A stretch of DNA of 64,000 bases. Origin: Haberlea rhodopensis. Taxonomy: Eukaryota > Streptophyta > Magnoliopsida > Lamiales > Gesneriaceae. This document shows, piece after piece, positions 24,484 to 34,560 of this stretch. How positions within the stretch are numbered: position 1 is the first letter of the stretch; the number at the start of each line of letters is the position of its first letter. The notes below the pieces were generated by a model that was not told the DNA's origin, ran no database searches, and saw nothing but the letters and a program-made list of their open reading frames with translations. The stretch is from contig CAJQUN010000152.1 of the NCBI GenBank assembly GCA_907163345.1, positions 620,001 through 684,000 of the forward strand, in the 5' to 3' direction. The position numbers were made by a program, and so were the translations under genes.

Positions 24484-27400
24484 ATGGCATCTTCATCTAG
24501 CAGCGGCGCTGGTCATAATCGGGGTCTCGTCCTGGGTCGTCTATCACTTAGTTCATCTTCGGCAATGAATTTGTCTGTGCCAATTCCTGAGTTAAATGAA
24601 AGTTATGATTTTTTTGCTGACCTCAATGTTGGTGGTTAATCTATGAACGTCGAACCTTAACAACCCGAACAACCTGCCGAACCTCCTGCTGCCCAATCCC
24701 AAGAGAGACAACAAGTTGAGTCATCCGGAGCCACTACAGCAGCGAGTAGACAACCAACTCGTGCCAAAAGAAGTAAGATATGTGATCACTTTGAACTCAC
24801 TCAAAAGAAGGTACTAATGAATCTGTTGCAATATGAAAATTATGTAAGATACAATATTCATATAAAGCTGGTGGTTCCAGTGAAGGCGCCGGAACATTTA
24901 AAAACACTTAGTAAAAAAACATAATTTTAATGAGACAACATTACAACCATTAGGTAGAGAAGCAAGACAAGCATAAATTAATGTTCTCATTGGCACAAAT
25001 TTTATTTTAACTGCTGAAATTAACCGTAGGTAACTTGTTATATATGTGATTAGATGTGAACTACCTTTTATACAAGTTGGTTTTATTGAATTTGCTTCGT
25101 CTATACAACCTATGTTTAAACATATTTCTAGGCACACACTAAAAATAAATTGTATGGACGTATTTGTTGAATATAGAAATACATTGTTTGAACATCTTTC
25201 TAGTTTCCTTGTAGGGTTAGCTTAACAATCGATATTTGGACAAATGTAAACTCGGATTCATATCTTGTTGTCACTTGTCATTGGATTGATGATAATTGGT
25301 GTATGAAAAAAAACAGATTTTGTCTTTAGATGAGTTAGATTGTGCACATACTGGTTATGTAATTGCTAAATATATATTCAACACTTGTAGACATTATGGA
25401 ATTCAAGATAAGGTATTTCCAATCACATTAGACAACGCTGCGAATAACAATGTTGTGATGCGTGATTTAAAGACCTATCTGAAATCAATGCTTGATGGTG
25501 TTTTTTTTATGTTAGATGTGCATGCCATGTTATTAATTTGGCTGTTAAAGTTGGTTATGAGGACAATCACTCGGCATGTATTGAGAAATGAAATACTGTG
25601 CTAAATGGTTACGCACGAGCCGTGTTAAACGTGATTGGAAACAATTATGTTTATCTAATGGTTTAGAGAATCTTCTTTTTCCATCACCAATAGATACTAG
25701 ATGGAATTCGTTGTACAATATGTTGAATGCTATATTTCTTTACAAATATATTTTTACTCCATTTTATAATTCATATCAAATGCCTGATAGCGATGAAAGT
25801 ACTTATTTGACTGATGAGGATTGGGAATTTGTTGAAAATTGTGTATCATTGTTAGATAGAAGCGACGGAACGCTTGTGTTACTTATCCAACTTCTGTTTA
25901 TTTTCTTCATTTAGTATTTAACATGTTTGATTAGTTTATAGAATTTAGAGATGACTATGACTTGCATGCTTTTGTTAGTGCAATGGAAACTAAATTTATA
26001 AAGTATTGGGAACAAATCTCACACGTGCACTGCATCACAACATTGCTAGATCCTAGTCAATGTTTATCTTCATTTGAGATATTTTTTGAATATTATGCTA
26101 ACTTTTTTGGGGAAGGTTGTTGACGATCAAAAGATGTCTACAATGCAATCTCTCCAAAATATGTTTCAATTGTATTATAATCAATAGGCAGGTGAATCAT
26201 CGCAACAAATGGCTATTGAAGAACAACCCCAAGCTCAATCTAAAGGGGGGCATCAATTTGCTTAGGATGCCGGGCACGAAAAACTTAAGGGAAAATGACC
26301 ATCTACTAGCACGTCGAATGAGTTGCAAATTTATCTGAATTGTCAATTTTTAACGGAAGATAACTTCGACGTCTTACAATGGTGGAAGACAAATGCAGCA
26401 CATTCCCTATCTTAGCCAAAATGGCTAGAGACGTGTATGTGTTACAAGCTTCAAGCGTCGTTTCTGAATCGGCATTCTCAACATGTTGCCGAATTATTGG
26501 ACAATACAGAAGTAGTATATCTGCTGATTCTTATGCATGCTCACATTACTTAAAGATTGGTTTGAAGCAGAATGTAAGAATAGAATATATGGGGCGGTTG
26601 ACGAATTCGTAAATCATTATGACGAGCAAGAAGAAGATAACGCCAAAACAATACTTATCAATTATGAAGAGTGCTAAATAGTAATATATTTTTATTTAGA
26701 TTTTCAATTGTCATCTCTTTACAATTATTTGTACGCATTTATATTATGAAATGAAGAAGCAATATATTGAATTTGTGATGAATATTGGGGAAACATTTAC
26801 AACATCAAAAAAATTAAAAAGTTCAAAAAATTTAAAAAGAGTTCGGAAATAAAAAAAATGCAAAAAAAAAAAAAACGAATCAGATAGGTCTTTAAATCAC
26901 GCATCACAACATTGTTATTCGCGGCGTTGTCTAATGTGATTGGAACGCTTGTGTTACTTATCCAACTTCTGTTTATTTTCTTCATTTAGTATTTAACATG
27001 TTTGATTAGTTTATAGAATTTAGAGATGACTATGACTTGCATGCTTTTGTTAGTGCAATGGAAACTAAATTTATAAAGTATTGGGAACAAATCTCACACG
27101 TGCACTGCATCACAACATTGCTAGATCCTAGTTAATGTTTATCTTCATTTGAGATATTTTTTGAATATTATGCTAACTTTTTTGGGGAAGGTTGTTGACG
27201 ATCAAAAGATGTCTACAATGCAATCTCTCCAAAATATGTTTCAATTGTATTATAATCAATAGGCAGGTGAATCATCGCAACAAATGGCTATTGAAGAACA
27301 ACCCCAAGCTCAATCTAAAGGGGGGCATCAATTTGCTTAGGATGCCGAGCACGAAAAACTTAAGGGAAAATGACCATCTACTAGCACGTCGGATGAGTTG

Positions 27401-27760
27401 CAAATTTATCTGAATTGTCAATTTTTAACGGAAGATAACTTCGACGTCTTACAATGGTGGAAGACAAATGCAGCACATTCCCTATCTTAGCCAAAATGGC
27501 TAGAGACGTGTATGTGTTACAAGCTTCAAGCGTCGTTTCTGAATCGGCATTCTCAACATGTTGCCGAATTATTGGACAATACAGAAGTAGTATATCTGCT
27601 GATTCTTATGCATGCTCACATTACTTAAAGATTGGTTTGAAGCAGAATGTAAGAATAGAAGATATGGGGCGGTTGACGAATTCGTAAATCATTATGACGA
27701 GCAAGAAGAAGATAACGCCAAAACAATACTTATCAATTATGAAGAGTGCTAAATAGTAAT
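24484..27760 (+). pseudogene. hAT (RICESLEEPER-type) transposase, broken and partly duplicated
   Basis: It begins with a Ser-rich 'MASSSSSGAGHNRG' and continues with many stops. Recognisable segments in order are 'LTIDIWTNVNSDSYLVVTCHW' (about 25220, truncated here), 'VFPITLDNAANNNVVMRDLKTY' region (25414-25480) and 'SPIDTRWNSLYNMLNAIF' (about 25690). The hAT C-terminal dimerisation region 'VVSESAFSTCCRIIGQYRSS' follows at 26455-26515 and again at 27530-27590. Plant hAT transposases of this type carry a BED zinc finger near the N-terminus, but I could not find an intact one. Multiple frameshifts and stops mean no functional enzyme. The 3' portion is present twice. Confidence 0.85.
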
Positions 27761-27957
27761 ATATTTTTATTTAGATTTTCAATTGTCATCTCTTTACAAT
27801 TATTTGTACGCATTTATATTATGAAATGAAGAAGCAATATATTGAATTTGTGATGAATATTGGGGAAACATTTACAACATCAAAAAAATTAAAAAGTTCA
27901 AAAAATTTAAAAAGAGTTCGGAAATAAAAAAAATGCAAAAAAAAAAAAAAACGAATC
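25867..27957 (+). repeat. Tandem duplication (about 1.01 kb units) inside the hAT element
   Basis: 25867-26880 and 26942-27956 are nearly identical, offset by 1075-1076 bases. I noticed only a handful of differences (for example tagtcaatg/tagttaatg, gccgggc/gccgagc, gtcgaatg/gtcggatg, gaatatat/gaagatat and one A in a poly-A run). The short interval between them is an inverted copy of upstream sequence. Confidence 0.92.
26882..26943 (-). repeat. 62-bp inverted filler copied from 25419-25480
   Basis: The interval reads as the reverse complement of 25419-25480 with one visible difference (cgcggcg versus the inverse of cgctgcg). It encodes the 'PITLDNAANNNVV' transposase segment backwards and sits exactly at the seam of the tandem duplication. 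Confidence 0.92.
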
Positions 27958-28175
27958 GGATCGGATCGGAAGGATCCGGTTCCTTAATGAACCGGACCGG
28001 TTACGTGCTTAACAGATCTGGAATCGGCTGGTTTCGAACCGGACCGACTCGATCCGTTAAACACCCCTTGAATTCAATAAATATTTTCTCCCAAAATCTC
28101 TTCTTGATAGTTCAGCTTATTATACACTTATAAATTTATTACTAATACAATAGTAAATTTTGTTAACATTATCTG

Positions 28176-28579
28176 GATCAATCTGGCTCACAAAACCCGA
28201 CAAGCCTCTATGAACGTTGGTCGCATATATTGTAATCAATTAGTTAGAATCACGAGTGAAATTTAGAAAGAGGTTTTGCAAAATTTGGGAAAGATGTGGG
28301 CATACAAAAGTGTGATGGCAACATTCATCCACGAATCATGATTTTGTACCAACAAAATGTCTGAAGGGAATCTAGTGTAAAAGATCACTCACGATCAAAT
28401 GTTTTTTTTAAATTAACAACCCCCCCCCCCCCCCCCCCCTCACCCATCCAACCCTCAAAACACACACACACATATATATATATATACTGTGATCATCTGG
28501 GCTTTCATTAAATTAACCTTAATCACAACGACAAAGAGATCTGCAGATTCAATTTTCTTGAATATTCTGAAACTGTCAG
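28176..28579 (+). promoter_or_regulatory. Promoter and leader of the response regulator gene
   Basis: A 20-base C run lies at 28420-28439, followed by (CA)n and (TA)n tracts at about 28460-28486 that could supply a TATA function. Near the start codon there are 'agatct' and 'agatt' words (28538-28550), resembling the core bound by type-B response regulators in cytokinin-induced genes. A short match like this is weak evidence. Confidence 0.4.
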
Positions 28580-31500
28580 ATGGAGAATTCAGAAGCTCAA
28601 ATATTGAAAACTGAACAAGAAATTAAGCACCGTTTTCATGTATTGGCCGTTGATGACAGTCGGATAGATAGAAAGGTTTTGGAGAGGCTTCTCACTGTAT
28701 CTTCTTACCAAGGTATATATAATGTAGTGACAGAAAGGTTTGATTATTTTCTTGAACTTTCTTGATTTCGGGTTCATTTCAGTTTCATGTTTTATTTAGT
28801 TGATATTTAATAAATGGTTTCTTAGTTTTCAAACATGGATCAATTGTAATAATTGTTGCAGTGACATGCGTGGAATCTGGAGATAAGGCTTTGGAATATC
28901 TGGGTTTACTCGATATTCAAGAGAATGCATATGAAACATCGTCATTATCAGCTGCTTCAAAGCCAATACCTCAGCCAGAGGTGAGAAAAATATATATTAA
29001 AAATTAAAAATGATCAGGAAAAATTATATACAGCTTGATCACTTCTCTTACTTGTGATTATTTAAGCCGATGCCTATCTAGTATATTCAATTTTTTTGGG
29101 ATTATATTCTTACTTTTAAGAAAATTATTTAAGAAATATATATATTTCGCTGATAAATTTAGGGATGACTATGTGCATTATCTATAGTAATTCTACTAAA
29201 TCTCAAAGGTAAAAAAGTTTAGCTTGATTTGAGGCACAATGTTCATCGATTGCCTTTTTCATGATTTTTTTTTGTCTGAAAAAAAGGCAGTGACAATTTA
29301 CTCCATTGATATCGCTGATAAACGTTTTATCCCATTGGTTAGCAAAACATAGCAAATTGCCCTTTATATAGAAGGGATGTTTTGCAACTATTTACAAACC
29401 ACGTGGTTAAACTATCTATTTTCAAAACACATGTGGTAAACTGTCCTTTGTATTCAGAAAGTTTGGACAGGGTTTGTTATCCCAACCCAAATGTTTAATT
29501 TTCTCTATTTTGCTATATAATTGTCACTATTATTATTATTGTCTGTGCCATGTGGGGATGGTAATATGGCGGGTCCAGACCTGAACTCGCATTGAATCCG
29601 CCCCGTCGGGACGGGTTTGGACCCGTTTCAACCGGGTTTGGAAGCGGGGCGGGGTGGGTCCTGGTATTGGCCGAACCCGCCCCGCTATACATTTTTACTT
29701 TTTCTAAAAAATAATTTAATATTGAATATACATTTCCCTTCTTTGATTGAACAATAAAGTGTAATTATTTAATTTTATATCAAAACTCATGTGTTCATGT
29801 TAAAGAAGTTGGACATTTTGAAGGGAATGTGAACAAATTAATAAATATTTGGTAGCTTAAAGATAGTTTTACAATGCTTATTATAAATATTTAATAGAAA
29901 AAACATGAAATTGAATCACAAAACTCACTTTTTGTGTTTCAAAAACGATTTCTAGCTTTTTTTTTTTTTTTAAAATATTGGTTCCTGGGAGGGTCGGGTA
30001 AACCCGTCGGGTTCGTAGGTCTAAGCGGGGTGGGGCGAGTCCGGGTTTTATGAGTAATGGGACGGGGTCTTGGTATTGGCAAAACTCATCCCAAACCCGC
30101 CCCGTTTGCATCACTAGTGCCATGTGTATCATGTAATCAAGGATTCCTCTCCTTCTTTCCTCCTCGAACTACTTGCGGAATTGTCGTTGATTTAAAACTA
30201 CAAGTCAATTACATAGCAGCCTAACCTTATGTGTTTTCATTGAGGACAAACTACTATCTTCAAATGTCTTTATTATATACATGGACCCATGACAATCTTT
30301 TGTAAGGCCACTCCGGAAAATTCTTGTATGCACAGTGTGACATCAACACACATATCAATGTATCTATATGTATATATAGGTTTGAATGTGTGTTGGTTTA
30401 TAGATTCACCCAAGGTATAGAAGAATTATATTTCCCGGTCCCCTCCCATTGTGTCCTTTCGCAGTGAAAACACTAAATGTTGAGGATCCTATGCTGACTT
30501 CTCATTTCAAAACTACAAAATGATAAATGGCAATTCTCGGGCAAGAAGTGTTGATCGTGTGGGCACAATGTTCATTTCTCCTACTTGGAAAGGTTATTTA
30601 TAGATAAGACACATTGATGAAAGTCACTGACAATATACCATCACTAATAGGTAGTTTATCGTCATATGGTTAGTAAATAAACAGTTTAACCCACGTGGTT
30701 TGAAAATAGATAGTTTCAAAATAAGCATTTTACTACATTGTGGTTTGCAAAACATAACACATTGTCCTCTTACATTGATGAGTGTTATGCACCTATTCAC
30801 AAACTACATGGGGTAAACTGTATATTTTCAAAACACATTGGGATAAACTATCTAAAAACCACATAGGGTAAACTGTTTATTTTCAAATCACAATAGATGT
30901 AAACTGCATATTTGGAAAACAATAGGGGGCTCGTTGCCAAAACTTCCATTGATAAAGTATAGAGACCAAACAATTAGTATATTATTAATTGCTATGTGGT
31001 AAAAGATTTGGTTGGATAAATGCAGGTGTCGAAAATTAACCTAATCATGACAGATTATAGCATGCCGGGAATTAGTGGTTACGATTTATTGAAACGACTG
31101 AAGGTTAGTCGTTAGTTACGTAATCTAATTAAACCAACATTGCATCAATCTGTTGGTGTACATACGTAATTGTTTAAGGGGATATTTTCATTTTAATACT
31201 TATAATCGAAAGAGGAGGGTTGCGTTACAAAACATTAGCAAATTTCTTTGGATCGAGATGATCCATAAAATCGATTTTATTTAGTGAGATAAAAGCTCGA
31301 TTGACTTTTAATTAATTAATATTTTCACAGGATTCTTCTTGGAAAGACATACCTGTTGTTGTTATGTCCTCGGAGAATGTCCCTTCAAGAATCAACAAGT
31401 AAACTTCACAGTCTCTGTCCATATAACAAGTACTTTTACTTTTTCTTGAAAATTAAAAGTAAACAATAAATTCTTGTGAAAATAATAAGCTAATATGTTC

Positions 31501-33543
31501 GTTCGAAACTTGCTTATTTTTGAGTCTAAGTTCACTTGCATTGACAATGATACCCTCTTGGCTTTTAAGGTAAATGGCATCAATACTCTTTCTCCTTTAC
31601 AACTCCAGGTCACCCCCTTAGTTTATACTGATTATCTGCTATAAAGAACCAACGATACTGTGCGTTCAAGGATACGAAGTCCTTAGTTAGTACTAATGGC
31701 TCCTCTCCTTTCATGGTCTCCTTCAACTCCAGGTTTTCCAAATGGAGTACTAACTATGAATTGATATGCTGCACGGACACGGATACGACACGACACGGGG
31801 ACACTGATTTTCAAAAATTACAGGACACGACACTTCTAGGATACAACGATAATTTTTTTATTTTTATATATATATTCTACATATCCATTATGTTCTAATA
31901 TACGAAATTCATGACAAACTTTAATTATCAAATATTTGAATAATAAAATTGAAACTGATGTGAAGTTGTAGACACTTCATTCACTAATTAAAACATACAC
32001 ACAAAAAAAGTTAATAATTTTTTAACAACATTTTTGTAAAAAAAAATTATAATTTTTTTTTAAAAAAAATTATAAAAAAATCATTTTCCCGTGTCCTGCC
32101 GTGTCTACGGCGTGCCCGGCAGTGTCCTGCCGTGTTCCAAACGCTTCGAATTTTTTTTAAAAAAAAAGATCCAGACACGTCACGTGGCGTGTCCGACACC
32201 GTGTCGTACCCGTGTCCTGCCGTGTCCGTATCCGCGGAGTGTCCGACACTGCATGTGGTAATTTTTTGGAGTGTCGGTGCAACATAGGTGAATTGCTTTT
32301 ATAGTATGTACGTAGAAGTGGCAATTTTCATCATTTTATGCCATTTGGCATGCACGTAGGATCCTCCGAATATGAGTTAGTTTAGTTATAATATAGGTTC
32401 TTTAAAAAAAACACAACTTTCTTTATTCAAACCTGGTAGAGGGCAAAGGTTGCATTAGATAGCCAACCAATGTAAAATATTATCAATTCTTATGTATCGA
32501 TCTGAAGATCCATATAACCGACTCCAATTTGTAGGATAAACATTAGATTGTTGTAAAAAACCAACAAAACTAATAAACAAAACTTAGGGATTTCTTGATA
32601 TAGATAGTTCGGCTATTTTGATTAATTCAGTTGGAATAGTTCGATGTTTCAAATCCAGTGCTCACCAAAAACACATAAGGGGAGATAATTAAGCTTCAGT
32701 TTTGAAAATTATATAAAGGTATGTATCCCGCATTATCATGCATGGATAATTGATGCCATGATTTATAATCATAACCCGGCAGCATTCATGAGTCGCTCGG
32801 TCAACTGTCCTCGGAGACAGGGTCGAGAAGTACCATGCGCCCCCCGTCCTTTCTTCCTATCGGTCCCACCTAGCAAGATACGGCTCAGCCAAAAAAGGGA
32901 AGCGCCTAGCGCGAGCCTTTTTTTATTTTATTAGTTTAGTAAAGTCAAGCTTTGGCTCCCTAAAGGATAAAAAAGGGGGGGGGGGGGGGGGGGGACTTCT
33001 GTAACGGGCTATACCACCCAAATCAACTGGGGGAAGTCGCATCCGTCCATCGCGCAAGCACCTACAATATCATGATCACATTGTTTACCCTTGTTTTTTT
33101 GTAGTTTAACGGTCGCCCCTCTAACAAGAAAAAGTATAAATATGGAAACTTCTCTGCCATTTGGATCGAAGAATTTATGGAGGAAATCGGGTTTGAAATT
33201 CCCAGAAACCGCACGATTATATAGCCAAAGGGAAAAGATATGAACTAGGGATCTAGTATTATAAATTTCGAATGTTGTATAGCTAATGTGTTTGATTGTT
33301 ATGTGTAGATGTATGGAAGGCGGAGCAGAAGAGTTCTTGTTGAAACCAGTGACATTATCAGATTTAAGTAAACTGCATTCCCATCTCCTCAATCCCATTG
33401 CTCATCATCCTCGCAACAAACATCAACCAGAAAAAGAAGGCGATGATGTCGTAGTTAACAACGTTTGGTCAAATAAGAGGAAGGCGACATCACCAGAACC
33501 CTCAGAGAGAAGGCCAAGAGTCAAAGAATTGCATGTTTCATGA
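28580..33543 (+). CDS. Type-A two-component response regulator (cytokinin signalling)
   Basis: Five exons join in frame: 28580-28712, 28862-28980, 31026-31103, 31331-31398 and 33309-33543, giving 210 aa. The protein is a single receiver domain with short ends: 'HVLAVDDSRIDRKVLERLL' (acidic Asp25-Asp26), 'INLIMTDYSMPGISGYDLLK' (phosphoacceptor Asp94), 'VVVMSSENVPSRI' and 'EEFLLKPV' (Lys145). There is no Myb-like DNA-binding domain, so it is type A, not type B. Type-A regulators receive phosphate from histidine phosphotransfer proteins and dampen cytokinin signalling. The C-terminal tail (about 160-210) is basic and acidic with no known motif. Introns 2 and 4 are about 2 kb each and hold mobile DNA. 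I cannot assign an individual ARR number. Confidence 0.96.
29335..30965. repeat. Repeat-armed element in intron 2 of the response regulator gene
   Basis: The left block (about 29335-29480) and right block (about 30640-30950) both carry units such as 'caaactacatggggtaaactgtatattttcaaaacaca', in partly inverse sense. They resemble the arms of the 5728-8480 MULE-like element in style. Target duplication and coding content were not found. A hAT MITE (29553-30116) is nested inside. Confidence 0.35.
29553..30116 (-). mobile_element. Non-autonomous hAT MITE, 564 bp, second GGGGCGGG copy
   Basis: The ends TGGGGATGG... and ...CATCACTA are flanked by exact 8-bp duplications GTGCCATG (29545-29552 and 30117-30124). 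The core is the reverse complement of the 7844-8374 core (for example 'cttctttgattgaacaataaag' against 'ttattgtacaatcaaagaag'). It lies in intron 2 of the response regulator gene. Confidence 0.9.
31768..32254. repeat. MITE-like element with GTGTCCG-rich ends in intron 4
   Basis: The left end 'gctgcacggacacggatacgacacgacac' is roughly the inverse of the right end 'cgtgtcctgccgtgtccgtatccgcggagtgtccgacactgca'. The core is AT-rich. GACACGG words are repeated in both subterminal parts. No target duplication could be fixed, so boundaries are approximate. Confidence 0.5.
32780..33245. other. Candidate organelle-derived insertion in intron 4
   Basis: Base composition changes sharply to a balanced, non-repetitive sequence ('gggaagcgcctagcgcgagcc', 'caagctttggctccctaaag'), unlike the surrounding intron and similar in style to plant mitochondrial intergenic DNA. 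The minus strand has an open frame at 33009-33398 including 'HKFFDPNGREVSIFILF', but I do not recognise the protein. A 20-base G run lies at 32975-32994. The mitochondrial origin is a guess from style. Confidence 0.3.
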
Positions 33544-34560
33544 GAATATACAAGTTTTTTATCCTAAGGGTGTTTCCAATAAGAAGATGGGCCATCCCCT
33601 CTTAAATGATACAAATATTGAAATTTTATGTATAATTATTTAAAAAATTTAAGTTTTATCTCCTTTAACTCCATTGTTTTACCCCCTTTACAATCAAGGA
33701 AAAAACAATTTTATTTTATAATTCAAATAAATAAAAGACAAAAAAATTAAAAAATAATTTATTTTATTTAAAAGTATTTATTGTAACGAAAATATTATAT
33801 ATAATAAATTGTCTGGATAAACACACAACGCGTGCAATAATCGCTAGTATTATTCAAATATATCCACCAAACATTGAGGTGGTTTCACCAATCATTCAAA
33901 TATCTCCACCAAAGTGGTGGTTTCACCAATCATTCACTCGGAGTCGGATTATCCACATGTATAATTAATTTTGATTATGGATTTTATTTAATTTAAAACC
34001 TTTGATGAACTGTACACATGGCTGTAGAAAAATGAATTGAGTAGGAAATAGTGCACAAGGGTTAGTTCCATACTACCCTTATGGCAATATCAAATATATC
34101 ATGTAGAAGATTGGAATTGCCAGGTTATTCGGACATGAAATGTTGTCATTTAGTGAACATGTTTACATCCAAGGAATTGAAATATTCCCATTGTTTTTCC
34201 AGAACATATTATAACAACAATGAAATTGATGTGGATAAATTATCTAAAATCTTGTGTTCCCAAATGATGTTCCAATCAACGCTTACTTACAATGCATAGG
34301 TTGAATTGCCACCACCTCTTCTTTGTAAGGGCTTGGAAAGATAAACTGAGTAGTACTATTTTGGTTTATTGGGAAAATTCATTAGACGATGTAAGTTCAT
34401 TTGATTGTTGAATGGTAACAAGGAAACACTTGTCTGTTTGAGGTTGCAAGGGTTATGGTACACGTGGCGTTATTAGAAAGAGTGGAAGACAAGAATGAGC
34501 ATTGTATTCCAGATAATAAAAGAAAAAAGTTGAACATTATAATCACGAGACCAAAACCAT
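33544..34560. other. Region between the convergent response regulator and peroxidase genes
   Basis: It holds the 3' ends of both genes. A local tandem repeat at about 33852-33935 has two units with 'ccaccaaa...gtggtttcaccaatcattca'. A small frame at 34081-34299 (+) shows no known motif and I do not call it a gene. Confidence 0.5.

Larger units (their letters stand above)
24101..28067 (+). mobile_element. hAT transposon, about 4 kb, degenerate and internally duplicated
   Basis: The ends are AGGGATGTTTATCGGGCCGGG and the inverse ...CCGTTAAACACCCC. They are flanked by TTGAATTT (24093-24100) and TTGAATTC (28068-28075), an 8-bp duplication with one mismatch. Terminal GC-rich CCGGTT-type repeats enclose a broken transposase. 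The right half contains a near-identical 1.07-kb tandem duplication with an inverted 62-bp filler between copies. It sits inside a copia LTR, so it is younger than that LTR. Confidence 0.85.
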
